Source: Mycogone perniciosa
Taxonomy: Eukaryota; Ascomycota; Sordariomycetes; Hypocreales; Hypocreaceae
Assembly: GCA_025331125.1 (NCBI GenBank)
Contig: JAOALB010000070.1
Coordinates: 1-64,000 of the forward strand
Direction: 5' to 3'
DNA length: 64,000 bases
Below are positions 24,256-34,721 of this stretch, one piece after another. The notes under the pieces were generated by a model. The model was not told where the DNA came from and searched no databases. It saw only the letters and a list, made by a program, of their open reading frames with translations. Every line of letters starts with the position of its first letter. Within the stretch, counting starts at the first letter, position 1. Position numbers and translations under genes: made by a program.

Positions 24256-24791
24256 CTATCTACTAACCTCTCTCAGTCTCAAATCTCCAATACAGACTCC
24301 CAAGAGATACGCTGCGTGGAGGACTTGAGACACTTCTAGATTAATATCCATTTCTCGCCATCTCTCCATTATCCCGAACCTTTTCTTCAAAATCCAAGGC
24401 CATGATGGCTCAGCAGCTATGGCAAAGAGAGATAATTAACCGCTAGAAGTGATTGCTGGGGACACAGTGGTACTAAGGCCACACTTGGAAGGATGTCCTG
24501 TAACTACAATGTATTTGACAAGCATTATGTTGAGAATTCTGTGAAAGTATGGGCATGAGGGATTATTGAGTTATGAGATTCATTTTTATTGATAAGATCC
24601 AAGCCTCGGATATACCCTGCCACTATCGGCAGCTGTTCACATACTTGCTAGGGTCATCTATTCAGAGTGTCAACGTCCAAAATACTATGAGAACCATCCC
24701 ATAACGAGCGTATACTTGAGTCATTAAGAAGAGAACTCATTGAAGTAACCCACAAATGACACCAAAGAGAGTCATCCACCATGCCTCCAAT

Positions 24792-25862
24792 CTATGGGAA
24801 TTGGAGAATTTCCTGCGTCGTGCAGTGAATACCACCGCCTAGTCGAGGCAACTCGTCAATGAGAACAGGGAAAATTCTCCTCTCGTCGCCAAACAGTCTC
24901 TGTGCCGTAATAATGGCCGCAGCATCATGTGCCGGGTCGCCAAATTGAGGCAGAATAATACCTCCGTTGACCAGCGCGTGATTGACATAGCTCCGCACGG
25001 GAGGGTCGTCCTCGAAGCCGCCGGGAGGGAAGAGTTCTGGGTTAGGTTCCTCCACCTCGATGATCTCGAACGGACGACCCTTTGCGTCGGTCACACTGCT
25101 CAGGATCTCAAGAGCTTCCTGGTAGATGATAGTCCAGTCGGTCTCCTTGATCTCATTGGCCTTGCTTAGAAGCAACACACCTGGACGAGCAAACCGAACC
25201 AGGGCATCGATGTGACAGTCCGTCGAGTCAATGTTCTTCCTGCCAGGGATCCAGATAACCTTCTCGACGCCAAGGGTACGCTTGAGCTCAGTCTCAATGT
25301 CTTCACGAGACTTGCCTGGGTTTCGGTTGTCATTGATAATCGAGCTCTCGGTCAACAGGAGAGTTCCATCACCGTCAGTCTCCAGGGCTCCACCCTCAGT
25401 CACGATGGAGGTTTCAATTCGCTCGATTTGAACGTCATTCAGGAAAGTCTTTGCAAGGACTTCAGTTGTGGGCGTGCTGTACTTGCCACCCCAGCCGTTG
25501 AAGTTGTAGTCAAGACCAACAAGGCTGCTGTCTGCTCCGGGCCCTTCCTTGACGACGAATGTGGGGGCAATGTCTCTCATCCAGACATCCATGCTTGTGC
25601 CTTCAATGCGGTGTATAGTAATTGGGAAAGGTGTCTCAACCTCAGTAAAGTGCGCCTCAGCCTCTTCATGGCGCTCATTTCCCACAATCACGGTGACAGG
25701 CTGGAAGTGGGCGATGGCTTGAGCAATTGATGACACTTCGTTCGTTGCCCTGGCCAGCCTCTCAGGATGATCTTTCAGGATCCCGTCTAGGCCTGGCCAG
25801 CCCAGAATGGTGCTTCTCTGCGGTGCCCATTCTGCCCGGCGGCGAAGAGTAAAGTCAGGCAT
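24792..25862 (-). CDS. agmatine deiminase / peptidyl-arginine deiminase family protein
   Basis: This 356-residue single-exon protein is of the PAD_porph (agmatine deiminase-like) guanidino-group-modifying family. Visible signatures are AEWAPQRSTILGWPG at the N-terminus, VWMRDIAPTFVV (catalytic Asp in MRD), VTEGGALETDGDGTLLLTES, STDCHIDALVRFARPG (catalytic His; the usual TDGH reads TDCH here), and the C-terminal GGGIHCTTQEIL with the nucleophilic Cys. The family hydrolyses agmatine to N-carbamoylputrescine and ammonia in bacteria and plants; the substrate of fungal homologues is less certain. All catalytic positions are present and length matches the family (about 340-370). A TATAAA lies about 135 nt upstream. 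Confidence 0.9.
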   Translation of the reverse strand: MPDFTLRRRAEWAPQRSTILGWPGLDGILKDHPERLARATNEVSSIAQAIAHFQPVTVIVGNERHEEAEAHFTEVETPFPITIHRIEGTSMDVWMRDIAPTFVVKEGPGADSSLVGLDYNFNGWGGKYSTPTTEVLAKTFLNDVQIERIETSIVTEGGALETDGDGTLLLTESSIINDNRNPGKSREDIETELKRTLGVEKVIWIPGRKNIDSTDCHIDALVRFARPGVLLLSKANEIKETDWTIIYQEALEILSSVTDAKGRPFEIIEVEEPNPELFPPGGFEDDPPVRSYVNHALVNGGIILPQFGDPAHDAAAIITAQRLFGDERRIFPVLIDELPRLGGGIHCTTQEILQFP

Positions 25863-25994
25863 GGCTTGAGGAGGGGTTGGTGTTGATGATAGGAGTATGA
25901 AATAATGTGTGAGGTTTAGGAGATGGAAGAAGAACTAAGATGACTGGATTGAAGTTCAGATTCTTCTCTTCTTTTAAGGGGGAAGTTGGGGGGG

Positions 25995-26000
25995 TTTATA
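25995..26000 (-). promoter_or_regulatory. TATA box of the deiminase gene
   Basis: TATAAA on the minus strand, about 133-138 nt upstream of the ATG at 25862, followed by a purine/pyrimidine-skewed leader. Confidence 0.35.
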
Positions 26001-26459
26001 TCAGCACAACCTTCTCTTGTGTCTGATCACATGTCCTTCACAAGGCATCAATACTATTCATCTGGGTACTACTCCATTATCTTGGCGACGTAAGGGCAGT
26101 CCAATGGCGCTATGATGGCGTCGAATGAGTGGGTTCGGTGTGAAAACCTGAATAATAATCTGCACGAACATGGGGATATTGACGCTGTCTCACTACACCA
26201 CATGAGCTGAAAACGCGTACTACCAAATCTATTGGATGCCCTTTGAGATAGTGGTGGTGTCATTGCCCAAGTGCCCCATCCAGTCTGACGACAACTGATC
26301 TGGACTACTTTGTTGCATTGACATCATCGAGGGCTTCGTCTAACATCCAATCAGCAGCTCCAAGATGTGTCTCACAGCTGTTTTCTCCGCACTCATCTAC
26401 CCCCGACTTCTGAACTGCAGAGATGTATGTACACCTATCCAACCTATTGAGACATCCGT

Positions 26460-26748
26460 TTGGCCGAAGTCGCGTACGACCTCAGCGTCGCCTCCTCCTC
26501 CTCTATCGTCTCCTACGATGCCCCTGAGTCCCCCGAGTCTGCACAGCTCCCCCGCATTGGTATCCATGACGCCATCTTCTCGTCTTAGATCTCCGGTACG
26601 GCCGTCACCTCTGTGGAGAACTTTAGCAAGGGCTATCTACTCGCCCAATCTCATTCTGTCGATGGACACCCGTGGGGAAGTTCTGAGCAGAATCGCAAAG
26701 CCCCTTATTAGCCCCTCAATGGGGCGACGCGCGGACCGGACCGTTTGA
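26460..26748 (+). pseudogene. possible gene remnant with in-frame stop
   Basis: A GC-rich stretch reads LAEVAYDLSVASSSSIVSYD, then LPRIGIHDAIFSS, then an in-frame TAG (26586-26588), and resumes ISGTAVTSVENFSKGYLLAQ in the same frame. This looks like a broken coding segment, but I do not recognise the family and cannot find its ends. Confidence 0.28.
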
Positions 26749-27931
26749 TTCGCTCCTTCAGCCCGCCCATTGTGTGTGTTCTAATAAACTGTAGCTAGCC
26801 GTGCCGTGCGATTGTCCCAGATGTGCTTGAGCACTGTATCGGCAGGTGGCTATTCATGATAGCTCGAAATGACGGCATATTTACCTTGCTCTTCATTTGA
26901 GAGAAGGGGCGTATCATATCGCCTTGGTTCTCTATCTGTTACTGCCTGGTTACTCGAGCTTGGGCTGTGATTTTGCGCGAGCTTGCGACATCTGCATTCC
27001 GGAACATATTCGCGACCCCTGTCAGCTACTTAGGTACCCAGTATGGAGTACTCCCACGCTAATACCAGCTACCGTGAAATGGCGGGCCTCTTTGACACTG
27101 CTTTGCTAGGGTTATAGTACGCCGTCTCGCTAACCATACTACTCCGTACTACTCCGTAAGAGTACTATCTAAAGGTTCCCGCTTCAATCACATACAGGGG
27201 GGGGCAATCGTGCGAGGCCTACGGAGTATTACGAGTATGTACAGAGGAGGAGGGCTGTTCATCACCTCCTAAACTAACTTGGTGCTCAGGCGTTGACTAT
27301 CCCCTATTATACGATACTTACTGAAGTCGAGATGACTCGGTCAGATAATGCTTATAATTCGAGCAATGGAGTTTTGAATAGACTGCTCTTCGAGAGAGTG
27401 TCTTAAAGGCCATCTCTGGCCACATCACAACAATAGGGCATTCTGGGCACCTGAATATCCACTCAATTACTTTGTACGCTCCAACAATAATAAGCTCCCT
27501 TGCATACCCAATTTCCAATCATTCCAACAACCAGCCCGACATTATCCGACAGCTGCAGCAGATTAGGATATACCGAAGCAGTTCATAAACCGATATCCTA
27601 TTTGGCTACGGGTCACGGAGTACTTGGGGGCCATAGGATCCCCACCACCTACAGGACAGGGCCAATTTTGAGGCCCCCAAATATTAGACCTCTATTTATT
27701 ATCTTACAGCACATTCTTTACGAAGTACTCCGTACAACCGGTTTATACTAGCATGAAAGTAAGAACAAGCAAAGACAATTTCACTCTGGGTACTCCGTAT
27801 CATTAGTTAGATCAGTAGCATACGAGTACAATACATACACCCTTGGCGAAATGGGGAAAAGAAACGGTAGTACGGAGTAAAAGAAAAGAAAAAAGGGAAA
27901 AAAGAAAGGAAAATGGGAAATGGGAAAAAGG
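26749..27931. other. gene-free stretch dense in TACTCCGTA motifs
   Basis: TACTCCGTA/TACGGAGTA variants recur at about 27137-27168, 27220, 27615, 27722-27738, 27789 and 27872. No gene seen. Confidence 0.45.
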
Positions 27932-27937
27932 AAAAAA
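27932..27937 (-). terminator. Pol III terminator of tRNA-Leu copy 1
   Basis: Six T residues on the minus strand begin four bases after the tRNA 3' end, inside a polypurine/polypyrimidine tract (27880-27941). This fits RNA polymerase III termination. Confidence 0.6.
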
Positions 27938-27941
27938 GGAA

Positions 27942-28050
27942 TGACAGGTGTGGGATTCGAACCCACGCCTCTTGCGAGATGCGAAATCCTTTTGAAGGAT
28001 CAAGATCTGAATCTTGAGTCGCACGTGTTAGACCACTCCACCAACCCGCC
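27942..28050 (-). tRNA. tRNA-Leu (anticodon CAA), intron-containing, copy 1
   Basis: The 109-nt sequence folds as a class II tRNA. GGCGGGT pairs with ACCTGTC in the acceptor (two G-U pairs), with D arm, anticodon stem TGCGA/TCGCA, and anticodon CAA at 28016-28014. An intron of about 27 nt lies after the base 3' of the anticodon, as in eukaryotic tRNA-Leu(CAA). The long variable arm CTCGCAAGAG and T arm GTGGGTTCGAATCCCAC follow. The discriminator is A. Mature length is about 82 nt, normal for tRNA-Leu. Confidence 0.95.
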
Positions 28051-28329
28051 TTAGCTTGCCTGTCTTGCAATGATCGAGTGGCTCATGCGCCCTGGAGTTC
28101 AGGTCTCTGAGAGAGACGTGGATTTGAAAAGCCCGTCCATAGTTAACTCTCAACACAGTTTGGTTAGGAAGGTATGTCGGAAGTGACCGTGTCATCATCT
28201 CGTTCGAGTGCAATCCGGACGTATCAAGATTATCTGCCTACCAAACCCTATCTACTGTACTACCAATGCCTGTGATGACATCTACCTGTGTAGTGTAGGA
28301 GCGCCTGAACCACTTGTCTGAAGATATTA

Positions 28330-28640
28330 TTTGGTAAATTTGCGTACCATCTCCTTCAGCAGCAAGTCCATGACGTCCGGATGGCCATTGCTAAGGATAT
28401 GACCACGGGGTTAGAACCACCTTTGAGATCACGGGTATTACCAGAGAGAGTGGGAAGTTTGACAAGGCCCATAGCCCCTTGCGCCGTCGTTTGGATGACT
28501 GTGGGGTCTCCATTTTCGTCCATGAGGTTCGGGTCGGCACCACAACGACGGTGCTTTACCACCAGGCCACTATGACCCTTTACCACTGCATAGACGAGAG
28601 GCCCTTTTCGAACTCTCGTTTGAAAGTGCTCATTTCCCCG
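28330..28640 (-). pseudogene. ankyrin-repeat protein remnant
   Basis: The minus strand reads GPLVYAVVKGHSGLVVKH, GADPNLMDENGDPTVIQTT, QGAMGLVKL and GNTRDLKGGSNPVVISL, which match successive ankyrin repeats (GHxxLVxxLL, GADPNxxDxxGxTxL). A frame change follows, after which NGHPDVMDLLLKEM reads in another frame. There is no start and the consensus helix residues are degraded. The ankyrin nature is fairly clear; this fragment cannot be a working gene. Confidence 0.55.
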
Positions 28641-29455
28641 CCCTGTTCATAGGATACGCAACGAGGATGAGTTCATCACCAACACGCAACCCTTCAGGGG
28701 ATGTTGAATGACTGCTCGCAGCAACATGGAAAAGGCACCTATGCTCACAGAGCTTAATGGGAGCAGCCCCAAGCGGGTGCTGCTAAGGAGTAAGATAGGT
28801 GGTCGCTAATTACCACTTTTCTGTTGTTCATGAGATTCGAGTCACCAAGGGCTTGTTCCCACAGACATTTGACTCGAGACTGGACCTTATTCATGTGTCT
28901 GCATTCCGTAACAGTGGACGTGTTTCAGTGCCTGTCCATGGCGAACTCTGAATGGGCTTCTTCAAGGTTCTCGTAGTAGCAAGGACTCTTGAGACAGCCC
29001 TCATTCATGTAATGGTATCACGGCAAAAAGCCATCAGGCAACTGCCTTCATGTTGAGCGTCAGAGAGCAGTCGGATTGCAGTACTCATATATATATAGAC
29101 CCAGACCAATGTTGCAGCCCAGACGTACCAGAAAACCTTGTCCTACCTTAGCTCGCTATTGTCGGGTTCCGAGCATGCCTGCCTAGATTGATAAGGAATC
29201 ACAATCATACGGGTTGCAGTGGCGTCACCTCCTCCTGGGATTTACATGATTTGTGTAGCCCCGACCTCCTTCAGCAAGCTATACTTTGAAGAGAAGTGAG
29301 AAACGGTATCATGTACTAGCATCAAATGGCATGCTTTGCATGCTTACGAGTTTGGGAGAGCTAGGCGTAGACGCATCTGCCTAACAAGCAAGGATCGGGA
29401 ATGCACATGCAAATGTAGGGTCTGTTTTGACCACCCACATCATTGAACAAGCTAA
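28641..29455. other. spacer between the two tRNA-Leu genes
   Basis: No supported gene. It probably contains further degraded parts of the same locus. Confidence 0.4.
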
Positions 29456-29564
29456 GGCGGGTTGGTGGAGTGGTCTAACACGTGCGACTCAAGATTCAGA
29501 TCTTGATCCTTCAAAAGGATTTCGCATCTCGCAAGAGGCGTGGGTTCGAATCCCACATCCGTCA
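29456..29564 (+). tRNA. tRNA-Leu (anticodon CAA), intron-containing, copy 2
   Basis: Same 109-nt length as copy 1 and identical through the D arm, intron, variable arm and T arm, with anticodon CAA at 29490-29492. The 3' acceptor strand differs (ATCCGTC instead of ACCTGTC) but still pairs with GGCGGGT. The discriminator is A. It is divergent to copy 1, about 1.4 kb away. Confidence 0.95.
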
Positions 29565-29569
29565 CTATC

Positions 29570-29574
29570 TTTTT
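29570..29574 (+). terminator. Pol III terminator of tRNA-Leu copy 2
   Basis: A run of five T residues begins six bases after the tRNA end. Confidence 0.6.
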
Positions 29575-29579
29575 GTCGA

Positions 29580-31123
29580 TATCGCCGTGATCCTAGTGGT
29601 GGTCGTGGTCGTCAGTAGTTGTGGAGCCTGAATGTAGGCCTCCACGTTGACGGATGGGACGATTGCGGACGTGAATTCTTTTTTTCTTTCTTCTTTTTAA
29701 CATCTTCCAACTGTCTCTTATAACGGTTTGCCGCTTAGTTGGCCGTGGATTGTCCATCATCATAAAGGATTCACGCCATGGCACTCGCCACCCATTCATG
29801 ATCTCCATTTTCGTTGGCACCGACTACAGTGTTTAAGTCCTTGAAGCCCTTGGCGGCACAGGTGGTCATGGCATTCTCGCCCCCCCGAGTTCAGACACGG
29901 AGTTGCCGCTAGTTAGTAAGAACCATCTCAACTTTGAGGTTCGGAGGTTCCCTTATGACAAAGTACTTCTTATCGGGCTTTTCCTCACAAACGCTCATTG
30001 GGCCTTAAAAAAGGTATATTTCAATGTATCTTGTCAGCAAATTCTTGAGAAAAAGGTGAGTCTTTGGTGATTTCAACTCGGCCTGCGGATTTCTTATCGT
30101 CTCTGGAACCGCCAAGTCTGAAAATGAGATATTACGTCTTGAAGACGTCAACAGCCCATGGTGATTCATCAGTCTCAGAGCAGCTTCATCGTAGTCGCTT
30201 CACTCCTTGACTATTAATATGTCCTTTTCCATATCCCGGAGGACCCTGCGGGCAGTATCCTGCGAAAACAATACCCAAATCCACACCAGATGTTAGCTGC
30301 TGGCTAGCGATGGAGTAGAGGGCACTGTCCCGTTTGTGAGCACATGCACATATACTGGGATCGGTGATCATTCAAGGATAAGGTGCATCAACTGCCCATT
30401 TTTGTCTTGAGGTGGCCTCGTTGGTAACGAATTAGACCAGAGCTGGGAGCCTTGGTCGTAATCTCTGGCGACAGTGGTACTATATGGATCATCAATCATC
30501 TATTCCACATCCGCTATTCTCCTCGTAGGCACCCCTTAGTAATGGTTTGATCATTTCCACTTGCAGATTGACTGAAAAGCTTTGAAAGGTCGGCACCGAG
30601 GGCCTCTGGAGGGCTGATCAATAGCTCCGTTTGTCGCGAACTCCTCATCACCTTCCCCCCAGGCCCACGCTATTTCGGGTGTGACGTTTTCTCCTCGTTC
30701 TGGGCTTTGATATAGTTAAAATATAGAAGCCGCTCATGAATTCTTTCGCTGTGATATGTCTTTAAGCTTCTCTTAGCTTGCACGAGAGGACACTCTCTGC
30801 TTTTGACAATTGAACATTCACTTTTCTTAATGTGTGAACAGATTAGAAAACATGACGTCTTGTTTATTGTTACACAGCACTGTTCAGTCAGGATAGCTCG
30901 CGATAATAAAAAAACCTGCCTTTGTAATTAAGCGGATAGTTTTGCGGCCAAATAAACGAAAATTCGTTGTTATCATCCGTGATAATCTTTAAATAAAATC
31001 TATACCAACAAAAATAGCAGAGAAAATAGCAATTCAAGGAATCATGTCGAGGTTGATCATCTGAGGATTATCAGTACAACCTCATAACAGAACCCTAGTT
31101 TTTCTCAGTGCGTAAAATAACTC
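29580..31123. other. gene-poor stretch with coding-like debris on the minus strand
   Basis: Minus-strand segments near 29880-29770 (AKGFKDLNTVVGANENGDHE, followed by a TGA) and near 30190-30070 (DEAALRLMNHHGLL) look like protein debris, possibly of the same ankyrin-type family as 28330-28640. No complete gene can be assembled. The rest is AT-rich. Confidence 0.3.
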
Positions 31124-32116
31124 TTAAGATGGGTTCTCATATCTTTCCCGAATACTTCCAGACCTGCGATATATGTTCCCGTTCGTTCGGTTATAAACAT
31201 GGATCATCCAAGCCAGATCCATCGGGGAACCCTCATATCCAAAATCGCGCCAGGCCCGTATTAACATACGTTCTGGAGACGCCTGTACGGAGAATTCGGT
31301 AGGGCAGAGAGAGCAGGAACCGCGAATTTCAACGTTTTCTGCAATAAAAGCCGCGTTGATTGCCCTCTCTAGAGCTTCCCTCGGATTTAGGGAATCTGGT
31401 TCGGTATTGTTACCATCAAAAGCTTGGTGTTTGCAGATATATACAAACCCTAAAGCCCACTTCGACACCACTTCAATGTCCATAGTATAAGTCCAAGTCG
31501 ATAACATGAGATATTTCCCCCTCACAACTTTGGGATGATGTGAGGACTGTGCCTTTATCACCTTTGGTTCCCTGGGCGACGGATTAAATGAGTTTTGATA
31601 TGGTCTGAGTAATCTGTCGAGATATTATTTATGTTTGCCAAGGCGAGCAAGCTTTAAGGTAAGCTGAAGGTGTCGGTGGTTCAAAGAGAATGTTCCAGAG
31701 CAAGGCTCGAATTCCGGGTACCCCCTTGCTTGACGACACCCAACGGAGCACCAAGGCGTTGGGGCATCGTCCTTATGTATTCGGTGAAGTTTTAGACACC
31801 CTTGACATACAAAATGGTCCGCGGAGTCGCGGGCAACAAGAGTAAGATACTCTAAGTGCTGTTTAGTATTAAGATACACAGCTGTATCGGAAAGGCTGCC
31901 TTGAAGAATGCTATATAATGGCCGAAAAGTCCTAGAAAGCAATATCCGGTTTTTTATTGGAAGTCGATCCGAAATTTGGAAAATCAACTCGGGTGGTAGC
32001 TTCAGAAAAGCGCAACCTGAGTTCTGCCGCGTTTCTTTGTCCTGGTGCCTTCCGTGACTTTGTTTCTTTTCATTGCGCTTGCGGAATAGAAGACTTGCTA
32101 TCTGCAGTAGACCCAT
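31124..32116 (-). pseudogene. F-box protein gene with an in-frame stop codon
   Basis: From the ATG at 32116 (MGLLQIASLLFRKR) the frame is open for 163 codons and contains an F-box (FLKLPPELIFQISDRLPIKN, then LLSRTFRPLY). A Cys/His segment follows (HFVCQGCLKLHRIH, PWCSVGC). It meets TAA at 31627-31625, then continues in the same frame to 31124 through YLDRLLRPYQNSFN, KWALGFVYICKH, GSCSLCPTEFSV and AWRDFG. The downstream part has normal protein composition, and no splice donor or acceptor pair removes the stop cleanly. A CAA-to-TAA change would explain it. Total would be 330 residues. The truncated 163-residue F-box protein might still be made, so loss of function is inferred. Confidence 0.65.
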
Positions 32117-34721
32117 GATGACTTTGAGTTCAAGTAAAGATCTGTCAGCTGTTGTACAAGGCCAGTTAAAGTGAAGTGTATACTTCAGAAATTGTACCTG
32201 ATAGTGCAAGTTATATTGCGCGTGGCCGTCGTTGTAATTTTGGTCTTGTGAGTCGAACCAACAATGTGAGAGAACTAGGAAATACACGTCTTACTTATAA
32301 AGCCTATTTAGTGTAAAGTTAAACTTAGAGTTCCACCCTCATGAAACCTTTCAGACCAAGTTTAATCATACTTTAGCTAGGTACGGCCTTTGCATGCATG
32401 GAACAACTTACTTTACCAAAATTAAGACATCTGTGGAGAATGACGGCCCTAAATACCAAGCCTCTATTAATAAAGTACACGAGCTCACACTGGGTTTTAT
32501 ATTATTATTGAAGCTGTAATCGTGTTCAATGTGACTCAATAAACGCACCCACCGTTTTATCTCTCGCAATCATCAATCATACAACCTGAAAAAGATATTC
32601 TGCCACCGATTCAATAGATTATGCCTGTAAACTCTCATATTGTCGCATTCTAATACTATGTATTATCTGACCCAAATCTGGCTCTAGAATTGTGTATTTA
32701 AGTTCATTTGGCTCATCATACTCATTTCGATTTCGGCAGCGTGACCGACAACCTTCGCCTAACGGCTCACTCAACTACATGAAGAAACGATGAATCTCAA
32801 GTGTATTAGACATGAGCGTGATATCGATTACCTCAAGGTTCGGTCCACAATACGATATTATGGCTTGTGGGACTAGTGGGACATCATGACTAGCATGACG
32901 ATGTAGAGGGATCTGCTCTGCTGCGGAAGTACCGGCCCTGTGAATGCTGGCCTTGGCGATTGATATATTTCTTGTCATGAAGCTATATACACCTATATCG
33001 CAACTAAATCGCGTGTACTTACAGGTTGGTCTAATAACACCCAGATACATGTGTCAAGTTACAAGTATTCTCAAGTCGTAGATACGATTGAAGTTGACAA
33101 ATCCATCGCAGTTATTTGGCACTCCTATTCCTCCTATAGAAATACTGTCAGGAGTCAAGGGAGACTAGAAGGGATAACAAAGGGAGCCAACTCCCCTTTT
33201 TTCACGAAGCCACGTGACCCCAGGAAAGTGTATATAGAGAGAGAACCTCGTAGGAAAGGAGGGCAGAAATCAATACAGTCACCTTTCTATTTCTTGCTTG
33301 CGACTCACCTGCTACTCTACGGCTAGACTCCCTCCCAGACTCTCTCACTCTCTTCTGGTCGTCCCCAGTTTCTGACAAATACACACGCGCGCCAAGTTAA
33401 ACGTGTTGGCATGTGCGACATTCTGTCAACACATGCTATATACATGCACTAAAAACCATGGGATCCCCTCAACTTCTTTCTCCTGTTTTGGGGGGTTCTT
33501 TTATCTTGATACTGCCTCCAATTTCCATAAATAGTAGTCCCTCACAAGCGCCTCTCGCCCCCACCGCGTGGTCATTCAGCCGTTCCATCATCTGACTTGC
33601 AGTCACGGCTGCGCATCTATACCGCAATAGGATTAATCATCTAGAGCCATGAGACTGTCTGTCTGTGTAGGCGCGCTACAATAGGCCCTAAAAGTGAGTC
33701 AAGATAGTAGTGCGTATCACATATCTCTTCAGAGGATCTTGGGGATCTCCGTCACACTTTGCGCCTCCTAGCACTAGTCATATAGTTATAATGGACTTGC
33801 TGACCATGATATTGGCGGGCCGGGCCGGGCTGGAGCTATTGATCCGGTGAATCCGCTCTAAAACAAAACGCACTTTAGCAATGCTCGTAGGAATACTAGT
33901 AAGAACTACGGGGACAGGTACCGATTGTAAAGGCAGCAAGACGCGGCCTTGTTCTCCGCAAGTTGCTATAGACAGACCTGCGGGCCTTTGCCCACTTTGA
34001 GCTCGCCCTCCGATCCAACACGTATTCCTGCATATGCGGGCAATTACTTCGTGCTCCGTACGGAGTAGTATGTACCGCAATGCATGTTAGCGAGGGCTGC
34101 GCACAAACGAATCAGCTGCTACATTGCCCTCGCGATACAGCCACTGCAGCCGGAATGAGCCATAGAGACACGTGGAGTACGGAATAACGGTCTCGTACAA
34201 GGCAGTTGGGGGTATCCATTCGTACCAGTACCGCACGCAAGCATTATTTACTAATACAGGATTCTGCTACTAATACGGAGTAATATGTCTGCATGTTGCT
34301 GCTGTGGGCACTTCGTATACACGGGTATTATCCTCTTGTTTTAATGACAACTACGGAGTCCTCCGCACACATTCTTCTCATTTTATGTATACATAAAACT
34401 CTCCCTTATCTTACATACCCGGGTAGGTACTCTATATGTACTCCGTACCTCGTGGTGGTTCTCCCAGATAGACATGGCTTGCTAAGCGCGCCAGCCCTCC
34501 CTTGAGCACAAGGCATCCTATGTATAGCTACATGAGCAGAACAAGCATCCCGTAGGAAGTACTCCGTAAGAGTAATAAATACACGTCCTGGCGGCCAGTC
34601 TGTTTGGCTGTATGTGATGCAGGCTGCTTCTCCAACCTGCCATCTGCATCATTTCTCATTCCGAGAAGTCTGCCACTCGCTGATGGCATAGAACCTTATT
34701 CTCACCGTCGGCACCGCTACC
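32117..34721. other. long gene-free stretch before the gene cluster
   Basis: No supported gene over about 2.6 kb. TACTCCGTA-type motifs recur at about 34051-34070, 34273, 34436 and 34558. The short frames on both strands lack any domain. Confidence 0.45.

Noticed and set aside
27807..28070. Open frames across 27781-28070 on the minus strand
   Set aside because: They overlap tRNA-Leu copy 1 and its polypyrimidine tail; the Phe/Ser-rich translation is an artefact of that tract.
29427..29618. Plus-strand frame of 63 codons
   Set aside because: It is the tRNA-Leu copy 2 gene read as protein.
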